A DNA stretch of 64,000 nucleotides from Amycolatopsis australiensis (GTDB lineage: Bacteria > Actinomycetota > Actinomycetes > Mycobacteriales > Pseudonocardiaceae): NCBI RefSeq assembly GCF_900119165.1, contig NZ_FPJG01000006.1, positions 4,464,001-4,528,000 on the forward strand. Reading direction: 5' to 3'. The notes below the pieces were generated by a model that worked only from the letters and a program-made list of their open reading frames with translations, was not told where the DNA came from and made no database searches. Each line of letters starts with the position of its first letter. Position 1 is the first letter of the stretch. This document shows positions 44,080 through 52,285 of this stretch, piece by piece. The position numbers and the translations under genes are program-made.

Positions 44080-44149
44080 CGGTCCGCTCACCGAACCCCG
44101 GTCCGGAATCCGGGCCACGGTCCGCTCACCGGTCCGGGATCCGGGTCCG
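44080..44149. promoter_or_regulatory. Array of 19-bp IclR-type half/whole sites (site B)
   Basis: Copies start at 44080 (CGGTCCG-CTCAC-CGAACCC), 44099 (CGGTCCG-GAATC-CGGGCCA) and 44118 (CGGTCCG-CTCAC-CGGTCCG), exactly 19 bp apart, with a further CGGTCCG at 44130. They sit between the divergent Rieske operon and the reductase/ferredoxin genes and would control both. Confidence 0.7.
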
Positions 44150-44212
44150 CGCGGCGGGGCCCGCCTACTGTCCGGCGCTGTCCACTTTCGACGTCATCAC
44201 GGAGGCCGACCC

Positions 44213-45190
44213 ATGTCCCTCGACACCGACATCCTCCTGGTCGGCGCCGGACCGACCGGGCTCTACGGCGCCTACTGCGCGGGGTTCCGCGGGCTGCGCA
44301 CCGTCGTGGTCGACGGGCTGCCGCAGCCCGGCGGCCAGATCACCGCCCTGTACCCCGAGAAGGAGATCCTCGACGTCGCGGGCCTGCCGCGCGTCCGGGG
44401 CCGCGACTTCGTGGCCGCCCTGCTCGACCAGGCCGGCCGTTACGAGCCTGAGTACCTGCTGGGCCGCCAAGCCGTGGCACTCGGCCGCGCCGGCGACGGC
44501 CGGCCCGAGGTCACGCTTTCCGACGGCCTGGTGGTCCGCGCCGGAGCGGTGATCCTGACGGCCGGGATCGGCACGTTCACCCCGCGCAAGCTGCCCGCCG
44601 GGGAGGACTTCCTCGGCCGGGGCCTGAGCTACTTCGTCACCGACCCGGACGCGCACACCGGCCAGAACGTCCTCGTGGTGGGCGGCGGCGACAGCGCGGT
44701 CGACTGGGCACTGGCCCTGGAACCGATCGCGAAGTCCGTCACCCTCGTGCACCGCCGGTCGGCTTTCCGCGCGCACGCGGCGAGCGTCACGGCCGTCACC
44801 GAGGGCGGCACGCGGATCGTCACGGACGCCGAAGTCGAAGCGCTCACCGGGGAAGGCACGCTGAAGCTCGCGCACGTCCGGGTGCGTGGTGAAGAGCGGC
44901 CCCGGGTGTTCGAAGTGGACAGTGTGATCGCCGCCCTCGGGTTCGTGAGCAACCTCGGCCCGCTCGCCGGGTGGGGGATGCGCCTGCGCGGCCGGTCGAT
45001 CCTCGTCGACTCGCGGATGCGCACCAGCCTCGACCGCGTCTACGCCGCCGGGGACGTGACCGAGTACGAGGGCAAGGTCCGCCTGATGTCCGTCGGCTTC
45101 GGCGAAGTCGCGACGGCGGTGAACAACGCCGCGGTCGCGCTCGACCCGGAGCTGTCCCTCTTCCCCGGCCACTCGACCGAAAACTCCTGA
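44213..45190 (+). CDS. Thioredoxin-reductase-like ferredoxin--NAD(P)+ reductase
   Basis: 325 aa. FAD motif LLVGAGPTGLYGAYCAGFRG, the GGQITALYPEKEI segment typical of TrxR-like ferredoxin reductases, NADP motif VLVVGGGDSAVDWALAL and RVYAAGDVTEYEGK. The CxxC of thioredoxin reductase is absent. It probably reduces the adjacent 7Fe ferredoxin for the Rieske oxygenase. ATG 44213, divergent from the Rieske operon across the operator array. Confidence 0.92.
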   Translation: MSLDTDILLVGAGPTGLYGAYCAGFRGLRTVVVDGLPQPGGQITALYPEKEILDVAGLPRVRGRDFVAALLDQAGRYEPEYLLGRQAVALGRAGDGRPEVTLSDGLVVRAGAVILTAGIGTFTPRKLPAGEDFLGRGLSYFVTDPDAHTGQNVLVVGGGDSAVDWALALEPIAKSVTLVHRRSAFRAHAASVTAVTEGGTRIVTDAEVEALTGEGTLKLAHVRVRGEERPRVFEVDSVIAALGFVSNLGPLAGWGMRLRGRSILVDSRMRTSLDRVYAAGDVTEYEGKVRLMSVGFGEVATAVNNAAVALDPELSLFPGHSTENS

Positions 45191-45205
45191 CCCGGAAGGA
45201 AAACC

Positions 45206-45541
45206 ATGGCCTACGTCATCGGCGCCAACTGCATCGACGTCACCGACCGCGCCTGCCTGGACGTCTGCCCCGTCGACTGCATCTACGTCGGCGAGCGCAA
45301 GAGCTACATCAACACGAACGAATGCATCGAATGCGGCGCCTGCGAACCGGAGTGCCCGGTCGACGCGATCTTCGTCGACCGCAAGGCCCGCGGCGACGAG
45401 AGCAAGGCGGTGTTCGTCACCGACTCGATCGCCTTCTTCGAGCAGACGCTCCCCGGCCGGGACGCCCCGCTGGGCGACCCCGGCGGCGCCGGCACGGTCG
45501 GCGACCTCGGCGTGGACACCCCCATGGTCGCCCGGTACTGA
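45206..45541 (+). CDS. 7Fe ferredoxin ([3Fe-4S][4Fe-4S])
   Basis: 111 aa. Cysteine pattern of the FdxA/7Fe type (RACLDVCPVDCIYVG and NECIECGACEPECPVDAIF). Strong GGAAGGAAAACC leader, 15 bp behind the reductase gene. Supplies single electrons, most likely to the Rieske oxygenase. Confidence 0.95.
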   Translation: MAYVIGANCIDVTDRACLDVCPVDCIYVGERKSYINTNECIECGACEPECPVDAIFVDRKARGDESKAVFVTDSIAFFEQTLPGRDAPLGDPGGAGTVGDLGVDTPMVARY

Positions 45542-45544
45542 ACA

Positions 45545-45592
45545 GGTCGTGAGTGAGAAACAGCGTTCCAACCCTGTTTCTCACTCACGACC
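45545..45592. repeat. Perfect 19-bp palindromic hairpin, bidirectional terminator
   Basis: GGTCGTGAGTGAGAAACAG (45545-45563) and its exact reverse complement (45574-45592) flank the loop CGTTCCAACC. It separates convergent ferredoxin and enoyl-CoA hydratase genes. A diverged copy with the same loop core lies at 50284-50327, so this is a dispersed repeat used as a terminator. Confidence 0.85.
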
Positions 45593-45594
45593 GC

Positions 45595-46362
45595 TCAGCG
45601 GCCGGTGAACCGCGGTGGGCGCTTGTCCAGGAACGCCTGCAGCCCCTCGGCGGCGTCCGCGGTCCGGGTCAGCTCCCGCACGCCCGTTTCCTCGCGCAGC
45701 AGTGCTTCCTCGATCGGCAAGCCGTGCCCCTCGTCGACGACCCGCTTCAGGATGCCGATCGCGGCGGTCGGCTTGGCGGCGAGCAGCCGGGCCTCCTCGG
45801 CGACGGCGGCGTCGAACAGCCCGGGGTCGACCACGCGATCCACCAGCCCGTGCTCCAGGGCCTGCTGGGCGGTGAGCCGGGTGCCCTCGATCATCAGCCG
45901 CTTCGCCCGGTGCGGCCCGACGAGCCGGGGCAGCCGCTGGCTGCCGCCGGCCCCGGGGAACAGGCCGAGGGCGATCTCGGGGAACCCGAAGCTCGCCGTG
46001 GCCGAAAGGATCCGCAGGTCACAGGCCAGCGACAGCTCGGCGCCACCGCCCAGCGCGTGGCCGTTCATGGCGGCGACCACCGGTTTCGGTGCCCGCTCCA
46101 GGAGCCGCTGGACCTCGATCCAGCCGCGCATCTCGGCCTGGTTCGCGTCGGACAGGTCCCGCATGACCGCGATGTCGGCGCCGGCGACGAAGAACTTCCC
46201 GGTGCCGGTGACGACGAGGCACCGCACGCCGGGGTCCTCGGCCAGCGGCGGCAGCACCTCGAGGAACTCCGCGATCAGGGCCGGGTTCACGGCGTTGGCC
46301 GGCGGCCGGTCGATCCGGATCGTCGCGACTCCCGCGTCCCGGGTGGTGGTCAGGACCGGCAT
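45595..46362 (-). CDS. Enoyl-CoA hydratase/isomerase
   Basis: 255 aa crotonase. Oxyanion-hole segments KFFVAGADIAVM and GHALGGGAELSLACDLRI, with the catalytic region in ALGLFPGAGGSQRLPRLVG. Hydrates an enoyl-CoA, here probably of an aromatic side chain or ring-opened acid. ATG 46362 follows GAGGA; it starts 11 bp after the CoA-transferase stop, as third gene of the ligase/transferase/hydratase operon. Confidence 0.92.
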   Translation of the reverse strand: MPVLTTTRDAGVATIRIDRPPANAVNPALIAEFLEVLPPLAEDPGVRCLVVTGTGKFFVAGADIAVMRDLSDANQAEMRGWIEVQRLLERAPKPVVAAMNGHALGGGAELSLACDLRILSATASFGFPEIALGLFPGAGGSQRLPRLVGPHRAKRLMIEGTRLTAQQALEHGLVDRVVDPGLFDAAVAEEARLLAAKPTAAIGILKRVVDEGHGLPIEEALLREETGVRELTRTADAAEGLQAFLDKRPPRFTGR

Positions 46363-46373
46363 GCGTGTTCCTC

Positions 46374-48578
46374 TCATTCGGTGATCCCGGCGGCGCGCAG
46401 GGCCGCCAGGCGGTCGTCGTCGAAGCCCAGCAGCTCGCGCAGGACCGGTTCGGTGTGCTGGCCCAGCAGGGGCGCGGGCGAGGTGAGCGCGCCCGGTGTC
46501 GCCGTCAGCCGCGCGACGATCCCCTCGTGCAGCACCGGCCCCGCGATCGGGTGGTCCAGGCGCTCGTAGAAGCCGCGCGCGGCCAGGTGCCGGTCCTCGA
46601 CGAGGTCGCGGCCGGTCGCCACGACGGCGGCGGCGACCCCGGCGGCCTGCAGGCGGTCCGCGAGTTCGCCGGCGTCCTGTTCCCGGGTCCACGCGGCGAG
46701 GGCGGCGTCGATTTCGTCCTCGGCCCGGCGCCGATCCTCGTAGGACGGCAAGCCCGTCAGGTCCCGGAGCGCGGCCCACTGGCTGTCGTCCCGGGCGGTG
46801 ATGGCGACCCACCGGTCGGCTCCGGCCGCCGGGTAGACGCCGTGCGGCACGGCGTGCCGCGACCGGTTCGGGTGCTCGGCGGTGCGCGGGTCGCCGGTTC
46901 CCGGGTCGAGCACCGCGGGACCCATCGTGGCGGCCATCGCCTCCAGCTGGGACAGTTCGACGTGCCCGCCGTGCCCGCGGATCAGCAGGTCCAGCGCGCC
47001 GAGCACCGCGGCGTTCGCGGCGACCATGTCGCCCAGGCCGAACGCCAGGCCCTGCGGTGGCCCGCCCGGATCGGCCGTTTCGGCGGACAGCCCGGCCATC
47101 GCGGCGAGCGTGTCGGCGAAGGTGACGGCCGTCCGCCACGGCCCGGTGTGCCCGACCCCGGACATCGACACGAGGATCGCGCGCGGGTTGATCTCGCGCA
47201 GCGACGCGTAGTCCAGGCCCCACTTCGCCAGCACGCCCGGACTGAAGTTCTCGACGATGACGTCGCAGCGGGCGGCCAGCTCCCGCAGGACGGCCTGCCC
47301 TTCCTCGGTGCGGAGGTTGAGGGCGATGCTGCGCTTGCCGCGGTTGAAGTTCAGGAAGTAACCCGAGTCGTCCGGCCCGGCGTCCGGGCGCAGCCGCATG
47401 GACGGCGAGAAGCGGGTCGGGTCGTGCCGGTGCTTCGACTCGACCTTGATGACGTCGGCGCCGTGCTCGGCCAGGATCTTGGTCGCGTACGGCCCGGCCA
47501 GCACCCAGGTCAGGTCCAGCACCCGGACGCCGTCGAGGGCCCGGGGCTTCGCGGGCCGCCGTCCACTCCGGACACCGCGCCACCGGCCTTCCGTGAGCGG
47601 GGACAGCGTCACCGGCCGGGGCAGGCCCGGTGCGTCCCAGGGGAAACCGGCGTCTTCGGTGCCGCCGACCGACACGAAGAACTGCCGGTCGCGCAGCTGC
47701 GGATTGCGGGTCAGCTCCGCCGGCGAGGTCACCTCGGCCCAGGGCAGGGCGCGGGCGCGGCCCTGCTCGGCGACCTCCGACGCCGGGCGCTTGGCGACGA
47801 ACCGGGCGATCACGTCGTCGACGTGCGGCCGCTCGGCCCAGCGCACCACCTGGTCGGCGAACCGCTCGTCGAGCAGGTCACCGGCCTCGCCCGCCTCGGC
47901 CAGCCAGCTCAGCAGGCCGGTCCACATGCGCTCGCTGCCCGAGTAGCCGCCCGCGACGTACCCGTCGGCGGCCGCGAAGATCCGGTGCGCGACGTGCTCG
48001 TAGACGCCGCCGGTGCGGACCGGGAACCGGCCGGCGTGGATCCAGGAGATCGCGCCCGTCTCCAGCGTCGCGGCGACCGCTTCCTGGGCCGAGACGTCGA
48101 TCAGCTGCCCGGTCCCGGCGAGGACGCCGAGCAGGGCGGCGATGGCGCCGTGCGCTCCGGCGAGCTGGCAGGCCTGTTCGCGCGGCGGCGGTTGCGGCTG
48201 GCCGCCCGGCTTCCCGCCGAGCCAGGTCATGCCGCCGGCGGAGGCGAGCACGAGGTCGCCGCCGAGCCAGCCGCGGCGCGGGCCGGTGAGCCCGAAGGGC
48301 GTCACGACCACGTGGACCGCGTGCGGCCAGCGCGAGGTCCCGTCGGCGTGCAGCCCGCGCAGCTTGGCGACCGGACCGCTTTCCAGGACGACATCGGCCT
48401 CCCGGGCCAGTGCGTCGAGGCCGGCCGGCGTGGCCAGGGTTTTCCCGGCGTGCCAATGGATCCGCTCGTGCCGGGGCAGGTCGTCGTCGGGGTCGACGCG
48501 CACGACGTCGGCGCCGAGCCCGACCAGCAGCCGGGCGCCCTGCCGGGCCAGTTCGTCGGTGAGGTCGAGTACGCGCAA
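46374..48578 (-). CDS. Double-domain CaiB/BaiF CoA-transferase, first half degenerate
   Basis: 734 aa made of two CaiB units. The second (about residues 365-734, VRVLDLTWVLAGPYATKILA) has the catalytic aspartate in FGLGDMVAANAA. The first (LRVLDLTDELARQGARLLVG) has EQACQLAG where the Asp is expected, so it is probably structural. TTG 48578 is chosen because AGGAGG lies six bases upstream. Family III enzymes move CoA between carboxylates; together with the CoA ligase and hydratase it suggests side-chain beta-oxidation. Confidence 0.87.
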   Translation of the reverse strand: MRVLDLTDELARQGARLLVGLGADVVRVDPDDDLPRHERIHWHAGKTLATPAGLDALAREADVVLESGPVAKLRGLHADGTSRWPHAVHVVVTPFGLTGPRRGWLGGDLVLASAGGMTWLGGKPGGQPQPPPREQACQLAGAHGAIAALLGVLAGTGQLIDVSAQEAVAATLETGAISWIHAGRFPVRTGGVYEHVAHRIFAAADGYVAGGYSGSERMWTGLLSWLAEAGEAGDLLDERFADQVVRWAERPHVDDVIARFVAKRPASEVAEQGRARALPWAEVTSPAELTRNPQLRDRQFFVSVGGTEDAGFPWDAPGLPRPVTLSPLTEGRWRGVRSGRRPAKPRALDGVRVLDLTWVLAGPYATKILAEHGADVIKVESKHRHDPTRFSPSMRLRPDAGPDDSGYFLNFNRGKRSIALNLRTEEGQAVLRELAARCDVIVENFSPGVLAKWGLDYASLREINPRAILVSMSGVGHTGPWRTAVTFADTLAAMAGLSAETADPGGPPQGLAFGLGDMVAANAAVLGALDLLIRGHGGHVELSQLEAMAATMGPAVLDPGTGDPRTAEHPNRSRHAVPHGVYPAAGADRWVAITARDDSQWAALRDLTGLPSYEDRRRAEDEIDAALAAWTREQDAGELADRLQAAGVAAAVVATGRDLVEDRHLAARGFYERLDHPIAGPVLHEGIVARLTATPGALTSPAPLLGQHTEPVLRELLGFDDDRLAALRAAGITE

Positions 48579-48651
48579 CGGTGCCCTCCTGCGGAACGGG
48601 GATGTCGTGGCGACCGTAGGCAGCGCCGGCACCCGCGCGGTCGGCCGCGGT

Positions 48652-50196
48652 TCACTGGGCGGACCGGGCCTCGGCGTCCCAGGTCGACTCGTCCACGGTG
48701 GACGGCAGCAGCGACTTGACGACCTTGCCGCTGCCGTTGCGCGGCAGCTCGCGGGCGATGCGCACGTACCGCGGCTGGGCGTGCCGCGGCAGCCGGGTGC
48801 GGCACCAGTCCCGGACCGCCGGTCCGTCGAGGGCGTGGTCGGCGGTGGCGAGCACGACGAGGAGTTCCTGCTCGGTGAGGTCCGACTCGACCCCGACGAC
48901 GGCCGCGTCCACCACGCCGGGCAGGGCCCGCAGCACCTGCTCGACCTCCCAGGTCGCGATGTTCTCGCCCCGCCGCCGGACCACGTCGCCGCGTCGCCCG
49001 GCGAAGGTCAGGTAGCCGTCGGCGTCGAGACGGCCGCGGTCACCGGTGCGGAACCAGCCGTCCCGCAGCACCGCGGCGGTGGCGGCGGGGTCGCCGGCGT
49101 AGCCGCGGAACCGCATGTCCGGCAGCTTCGCCCGCGCGGCGATCTGCCCGGTCTCGCCGCGAGGCAGCGGCCGTCCGGTGTCGTCGAGGATCGCGACCTC
49201 GTACTCGGGCACCACGCGGCCCGCCGTGCCCGGCCGCCAGTCGTCCGGGGTGTTCGCGGCGACGTCCCCGAGCTCGGTGCTCGCGTACGCCTCGAGGGCT
49301 TTCACGCCGAAACGGCGGAGGAACCGGGCCGCCAGTTCGGCGGGCGCCGGGGCGCCGTAGGCCAGCCGGACGGCGTGGTCGTGGTCGGTGCCCGGCCGCC
49401 GGTCCAGGATGGCCAGCATCGCGCCCATGAAGTTGAACGCCGTGACGCCTTCGCCGCGGCAGACGTCCCAGAAGCGGGACGCCGAGAACCGGCGGTGCGC
49501 GACCAGCCGTGCCCCGGTCAGCAGCGCGGGCAGCAGAGCGGTGTGCCGGACGTTGACGTGGTTCCACGGGAACACGTTGAGCAGCACGTCCCCGGGGCCG
49601 TAGCCCATCGTCGCCGCCACCCGGCGCGCGTGTCGCACGGCCGCGAAGTGCGGCAGCTCCGCGGCCTTGGGCCGGCCGGTGGTGCCGGAAGTCGAGAGCA
49701 CCACGAGCACGTCACCGGGCGCCGGGCGGTGCTCCCGGACCCCCGTCACGGGCAGCTCGTCGAGGAGCGGGTGGCCCGGGGGCGCGGGATCGTCCTCGGG
49801 GACCAGCACCACGCGTCCGACCCGGTCCAGCAGGGTGGCCAGGGCCGGGTTGCCGGTCAACGCCGACGTCCCGGCGACCAGCACGGTGGCGCCGGTGGAC
49901 CGCCGGACCGACTCGGCGGCCGGGAACGTGACGTCGAGGGCCAGCGGCACCTCCACCGCCCCTTGCCGCGCGAGGCCGAAGAGCAGGTCCACGGCGCTAC
50001 GGCCGGGCCGCACGCAGGTCAGCACGCGCGTGCCGGGCGGGACCGGCAGGCGTGCGGCGAGCGCCCGGGAGCCCTCGTCGGCGTCCCCGACCCGCATCCG
50101 GGTGCCGTCGTCGAACCGGACCAGCTCGCGGTCCGGATCCGTTCGTGACCGGCTGGTCAGCAGGTCGACCGGGGTGCCCGGCTGAGGTTCGCTCAC
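48652..50196 (-). CDS. Acyl/aryl-CoA synthetase (AMP-forming)
   Basis: 514 aa ANL enzyme. P-loop LSTSGTTGRPKAAELP, A5 motif AYASTELGD, A7 FRTGDRGRLDADGYL, and A10 lysine in LPRNGSGKVVKS. Activates a carboxylic acid via acyl-AMP to its CoA ester; the substrate is likely an aromatic or short-chain acid of this island. GTG 50196. Upstream at 50239 is a perfect copy of the IclR-type palindrome. Confidence 0.92.
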   Translation of the reverse strand: MSEPQPGTPVDLLTSRSRTDPDRELVRFDDGTRMRVGDADEGSRALAARLPVPPGTRVLTCVRPGRSAVDLLFGLARQGAVEVPLALDVTFPAAESVRRSTGATVLVAGTSALTGNPALATLLDRVGRVVLVPEDDPAPPGHPLLDELPVTGVREHRPAPGDVLVVLSTSGTTGRPKAAELPHFAAVRHARRVAATMGYGPGDVLLNVFPWNHVNVRHTALLPALLTGARLVAHRRFSASRFWDVCRGEGVTAFNFMGAMLAILDRRPGTDHDHAVRLAYGAPAPAELAARFLRRFGVKALEAYASTELGDVAANTPDDWRPGTAGRVVPEYEVAILDDTGRPLPRGETGQIAARAKLPDMRFRGYAGDPAATAAVLRDGWFRTGDRGRLDADGYLTFAGRRGDVVRRRGENIATWEVEQVLRALPGVVDAAVVGVESDLTEQELLVVLATADHALDGPAVRDWCRTRLPRHAQPRYVRIARELPRNGSGKVVKSLLPSTVDESTWDAEARSAQ

Positions 50197-50238
50197 CCGG
50201 GTGATCGTCGGACCGGCTCCGGACCGGGCCCAAGCGGG

Positions 50239-50257
50239 CGGTCCGTTGAGCGGACCG
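50239..50257. promoter_or_regulatory. 19-bp palindrome (IclR-type operator, site C)
   Basis: CGGTCCG-TTGAG-CGGACCG, perfect 7-bp arms, 42 bp upstream of the CoA synthetase start codon. Confidence 0.75.
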
Positions 50258-50283
50258 GTCAGGTTCCATCAGGTTCCCGTGTG

Positions 50284-50327
50284 GTCGTGAGTGGGAAACA
50301 GTGCTCCAACCCGGTTCCACTCACGAC
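50284..50327. repeat. Second copy of the dispersed hairpin repeat
   Basis: GTCGTGAGTGG...CCACTCACGAC stem with loop core GCTCCAACCC, related to the 45545-45592 element but with arms diverged near the loop. It lies just beyond the stop of IclR 2 (minus strand) and could end its transcript. Confidence 0.7.
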
Positions 50328-50343
50328 GGCCGCGGCGGACTGG

Positions 50344-51171
50344 TCAGCCGGCTGCCCGTTTCACCGGGGCGGCGGCGAAGGGCTCGTTGCGCACCTCGGA
50401 GGCGGTCAGCAGCGCGCGGTCGAGCGCCCGCGCGATGGTGGCCGCGGCCGTGCGCAGCTCCGGCAGCAGGCGCCGGGGGACCAGGCGGGCCACCGGGGCG
50501 GTCGTCGACACCGCCGCGTGGACCGTGCCGTCCGCGCCGGTCACGGGCACCGCGAGGCTGCCGACGCCCGGCATCGTCTCCTCGATCTCCAGCGCGAAGC
50601 CCTTGGCCCGCACCACCGTCAGCTGCTTGCGCAGGTCGTCCACGGAGGACACCGTGCGCGAGGTCAGGTGGGTCAGCCCGGCCTCGCGCAGGCGGGCCAG
50701 GCGCTCGTCGGGGTCGGGGGCCGTCGCCAGCAGCACCTTGCCCGTCGCCGTCCCCGGCGCGGGCAGCCGCCCGCCGATCCGCGAGTGCGAGTGGATGTTC
50801 GCCTCGCCGGCGACCTTCTCCAGGAAGAGCACGTGCACGCCGTCGAGCACGGCCAGGTGGATCGTCGCGCGGGTGGCGGCGAACAGGTCGGCCAGCGCGG
50901 GCCGGGCGACCGCCCGCAGCACCGCGGAAGCGGGCACCCGCTGCCCGAGCTCGAACATCCGCAGGCCGAGCTGGTAGCACTCGCCGCGGCGTTCCAGCAG
51001 TCCCCACTCGACCAGCTCCTGCGCCAGCCGGTAGGCCGACGCCTTCGGCACGCCGGACCGGCGGCTCAGCTCGGTGAGCCCCAGCTGGTAGGCGCCGGAT
51101 TCGAAGGCGCCGAGCAGGAGCTGCGCCTTGCCGAGCACCGAGCTGGGGCGGCCCGCCTCCTCTGCTGACAC
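50344..51171 (-). CDS. IclR-family regulator 2
   Basis: 275 aa. HTH (LGLTELSRRSGVPKASAYRL) and IclR effector domain (TRATIHLAVLDGVHVLFLEK; GTATGKVLLATAPDPDERLA). GTG 51171 follows GGAGG. Paralogue of IclR 1. Divergent from the hydrolase/transporter operon at 51386, with a CGGTTCG-N5-CGGACCG site in between, so it is the natural regulator of that operon. Effector probably an aromatic acid. Confidence 0.92.
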   Translation of the reverse strand: MSAEEAGRPSSVLGKAQLLLGAFESGAYQLGLTELSRRSGVPKASAYRLAQELVEWGLLERRGECYQLGLRMFELGQRVPASAVLRAVARPALADLFAATRATIHLAVLDGVHVLFLEKVAGEANIHSHSRIGGRLPAPGTATGKVLLATAPDPDERLARLREAGLTHLTSRTVSSVDDLRKQLTVVRAKGFALEIEETMPGVGSLAVPVTGADGTVHAAVSTTAPVARLVPRRLLPELRTAAATIARALDRALLTASEVRNEPFAAAPVKRAAG

Positions 51172-51297
51172 AGCGCCTCCTCACCGGCCGGGAACGAGCC
51201 GTGATTATCACCATCCGGCAAGATCCAAGTCCAGCCGGCGCCACCGTCCGTTACCTGCGTGTTTCCGGCCGTCGTGGTCGGAAACGGTCCGGTGACG

Positions 51298-51316
51298 CGG
51301 TTCGCTGGGCGGACCG
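51298..51316. promoter_or_regulatory. 19-bp palindrome (IclR-type operator, site D)
   Basis: CGGTTCG-CTGGG-CGGACCG; a second CGGTCCG half-site starts at 51285. Located in the 214-bp divergent promoter region of IclR 2 and the 51386 hydrolase. Confidence 0.7.
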
Positions 51317-51385
51317 CGGGCGTAGGCCGATCGGCCGTGAGGGCGAACACTCCCGGCACGTCCCACCGACCACGCGAGGAGCCGC

Positions 51386-52195
51386 ATGACCACGATGGAG
51401 TACGGCTACGTCAGGGTTCCCGGCGGCCAGGTGCACTACGCGGAGCAGGGGAGCGGCCCGGCCGTCCTCCTGCTCCACCAGACCCCGCGCTCGCTCGACG
51501 AGTTCCGGGAGCTGCAGCCGCTCCTGGCCGCCGGCCACCGCGTGCTCGCCCTCGACATGCCGGGCTTCGGCAACAGCATGGCGTTACCCGCTCCGCAGCG
51601 CATCGAGGACTACGTCCGCGGCACGCTGGCGGCGCTGGACGCGCTCGGGATCGGCCGCACGGCGGTGCTCGGCCACCACACCGGCGGCGTGGTGGCGGTC
51701 GAGCTGGCCGCCGCGGCGCCCGGCCGCGTCACGGCGGCGGTGCTGTCGTCGACACCGTGGGCCGGCCCGGCGTACCGGGCGTCGCATGCGGCGGGTCCCG
51801 GGGTGGACGACGCCGTCCGCGAGCCCGGTGGCGGCCACCTGCTCGCGTGGTGGGCGCAGCGGCGGCCCCACTACCCGCGCGGGGCGACCGGCCTGCTGGA
51901 CCGGTTCGTCCGGGACGCCTTGGCTCCCGGCGTCGACCCGCGCGAAGGCCATCTGGCGTGCGCGCGGTACGAAATGGAACGGCGGATCGGGCACGTACGC
52001 GCCCCGGTCCTGCTCCTCGCCGGGGCCGGCGACCCGTTCGCGCTGCCCGCACTGGAGCCCTTGGCGCGGCACCTGACCGCGGCCGCCGTCGTGGAGCGGG
52101 CCGTGATCGACGGCGGGACCGTCGCGCTCATGGAGGACAAGGCCGCCGACGTCGCCGGCGTGGTGGTGCCGTTCCTGCGCCGCTTCGCCCGATGA
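51386..52195 (+). CDS. Alpha/beta hydrolase-fold protein with non-canonical nucleophile
   Basis: 269 aa. The fold is evident (LLLHQTPRSLDEFRELQPLL; LALDMPGFGNS), but the nucleophile elbow reads LGHHTGGVVA, so His98 stands where Ser is expected, and the C-terminal His region reads IDGGTVALMEDKA without His. Acid GDPFALP is present. Not a standard serine hydrolase; it may bind or isomerise a pathway intermediate. ATG 51386 follows GAGGAG. First gene of an operon with the symporter and an LLM oxidoreductase. Confidence 0.83.
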   Translation: MTTMEYGYVRVPGGQVHYAEQGSGPAVLLLHQTPRSLDEFRELQPLLAAGHRVLALDMPGFGNSMALPAPQRIEDYVRGTLAALDALGIGRTAVLGHHTGGVVAVELAAAAPGRVTAAVLSSTPWAGPAYRASHAAGPGVDDAVREPGGGHLLAWWAQRRPHYPRGATGLLDRFVRDALAPGVDPREGHLACARYEMERRIGHVRAPVLLLAGAGDPFALPALEPLARHLTAAAVVERAVIDGGTVALMEDKAADVAGVVVPFLRRFAR

Positions 52196-52198
52196 CCG

Positions 52199-52217
52199 CG
52201 GTCCGCTGATCGAACCC
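52199..52217. promoter_or_regulatory. 19-bp palindrome variant (IclR-type operator, site E)
   Basis: CGGTCCG-CTGAT-CGAACCC begins four bases after the hydrolase stop and 69 bp before the symporter ATG, perhaps giving the transporter its own regulated promoter. Confidence 0.6.
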
Positions 52218-52285
52218 CGGCGTTGCCGGCGTCCCGGCACGCAGACGAAAGTACCGCAACTCAACCGGCTCTTCCGGAGGCAGCT

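Noticed and set aside
45545..45592. Hairpin considered as a small RNA or tRNA gene
   Set aside because: It is a simple perfect stem-loop between convergent genes without cloverleaf features; terminator/repeat is the simpler reading.
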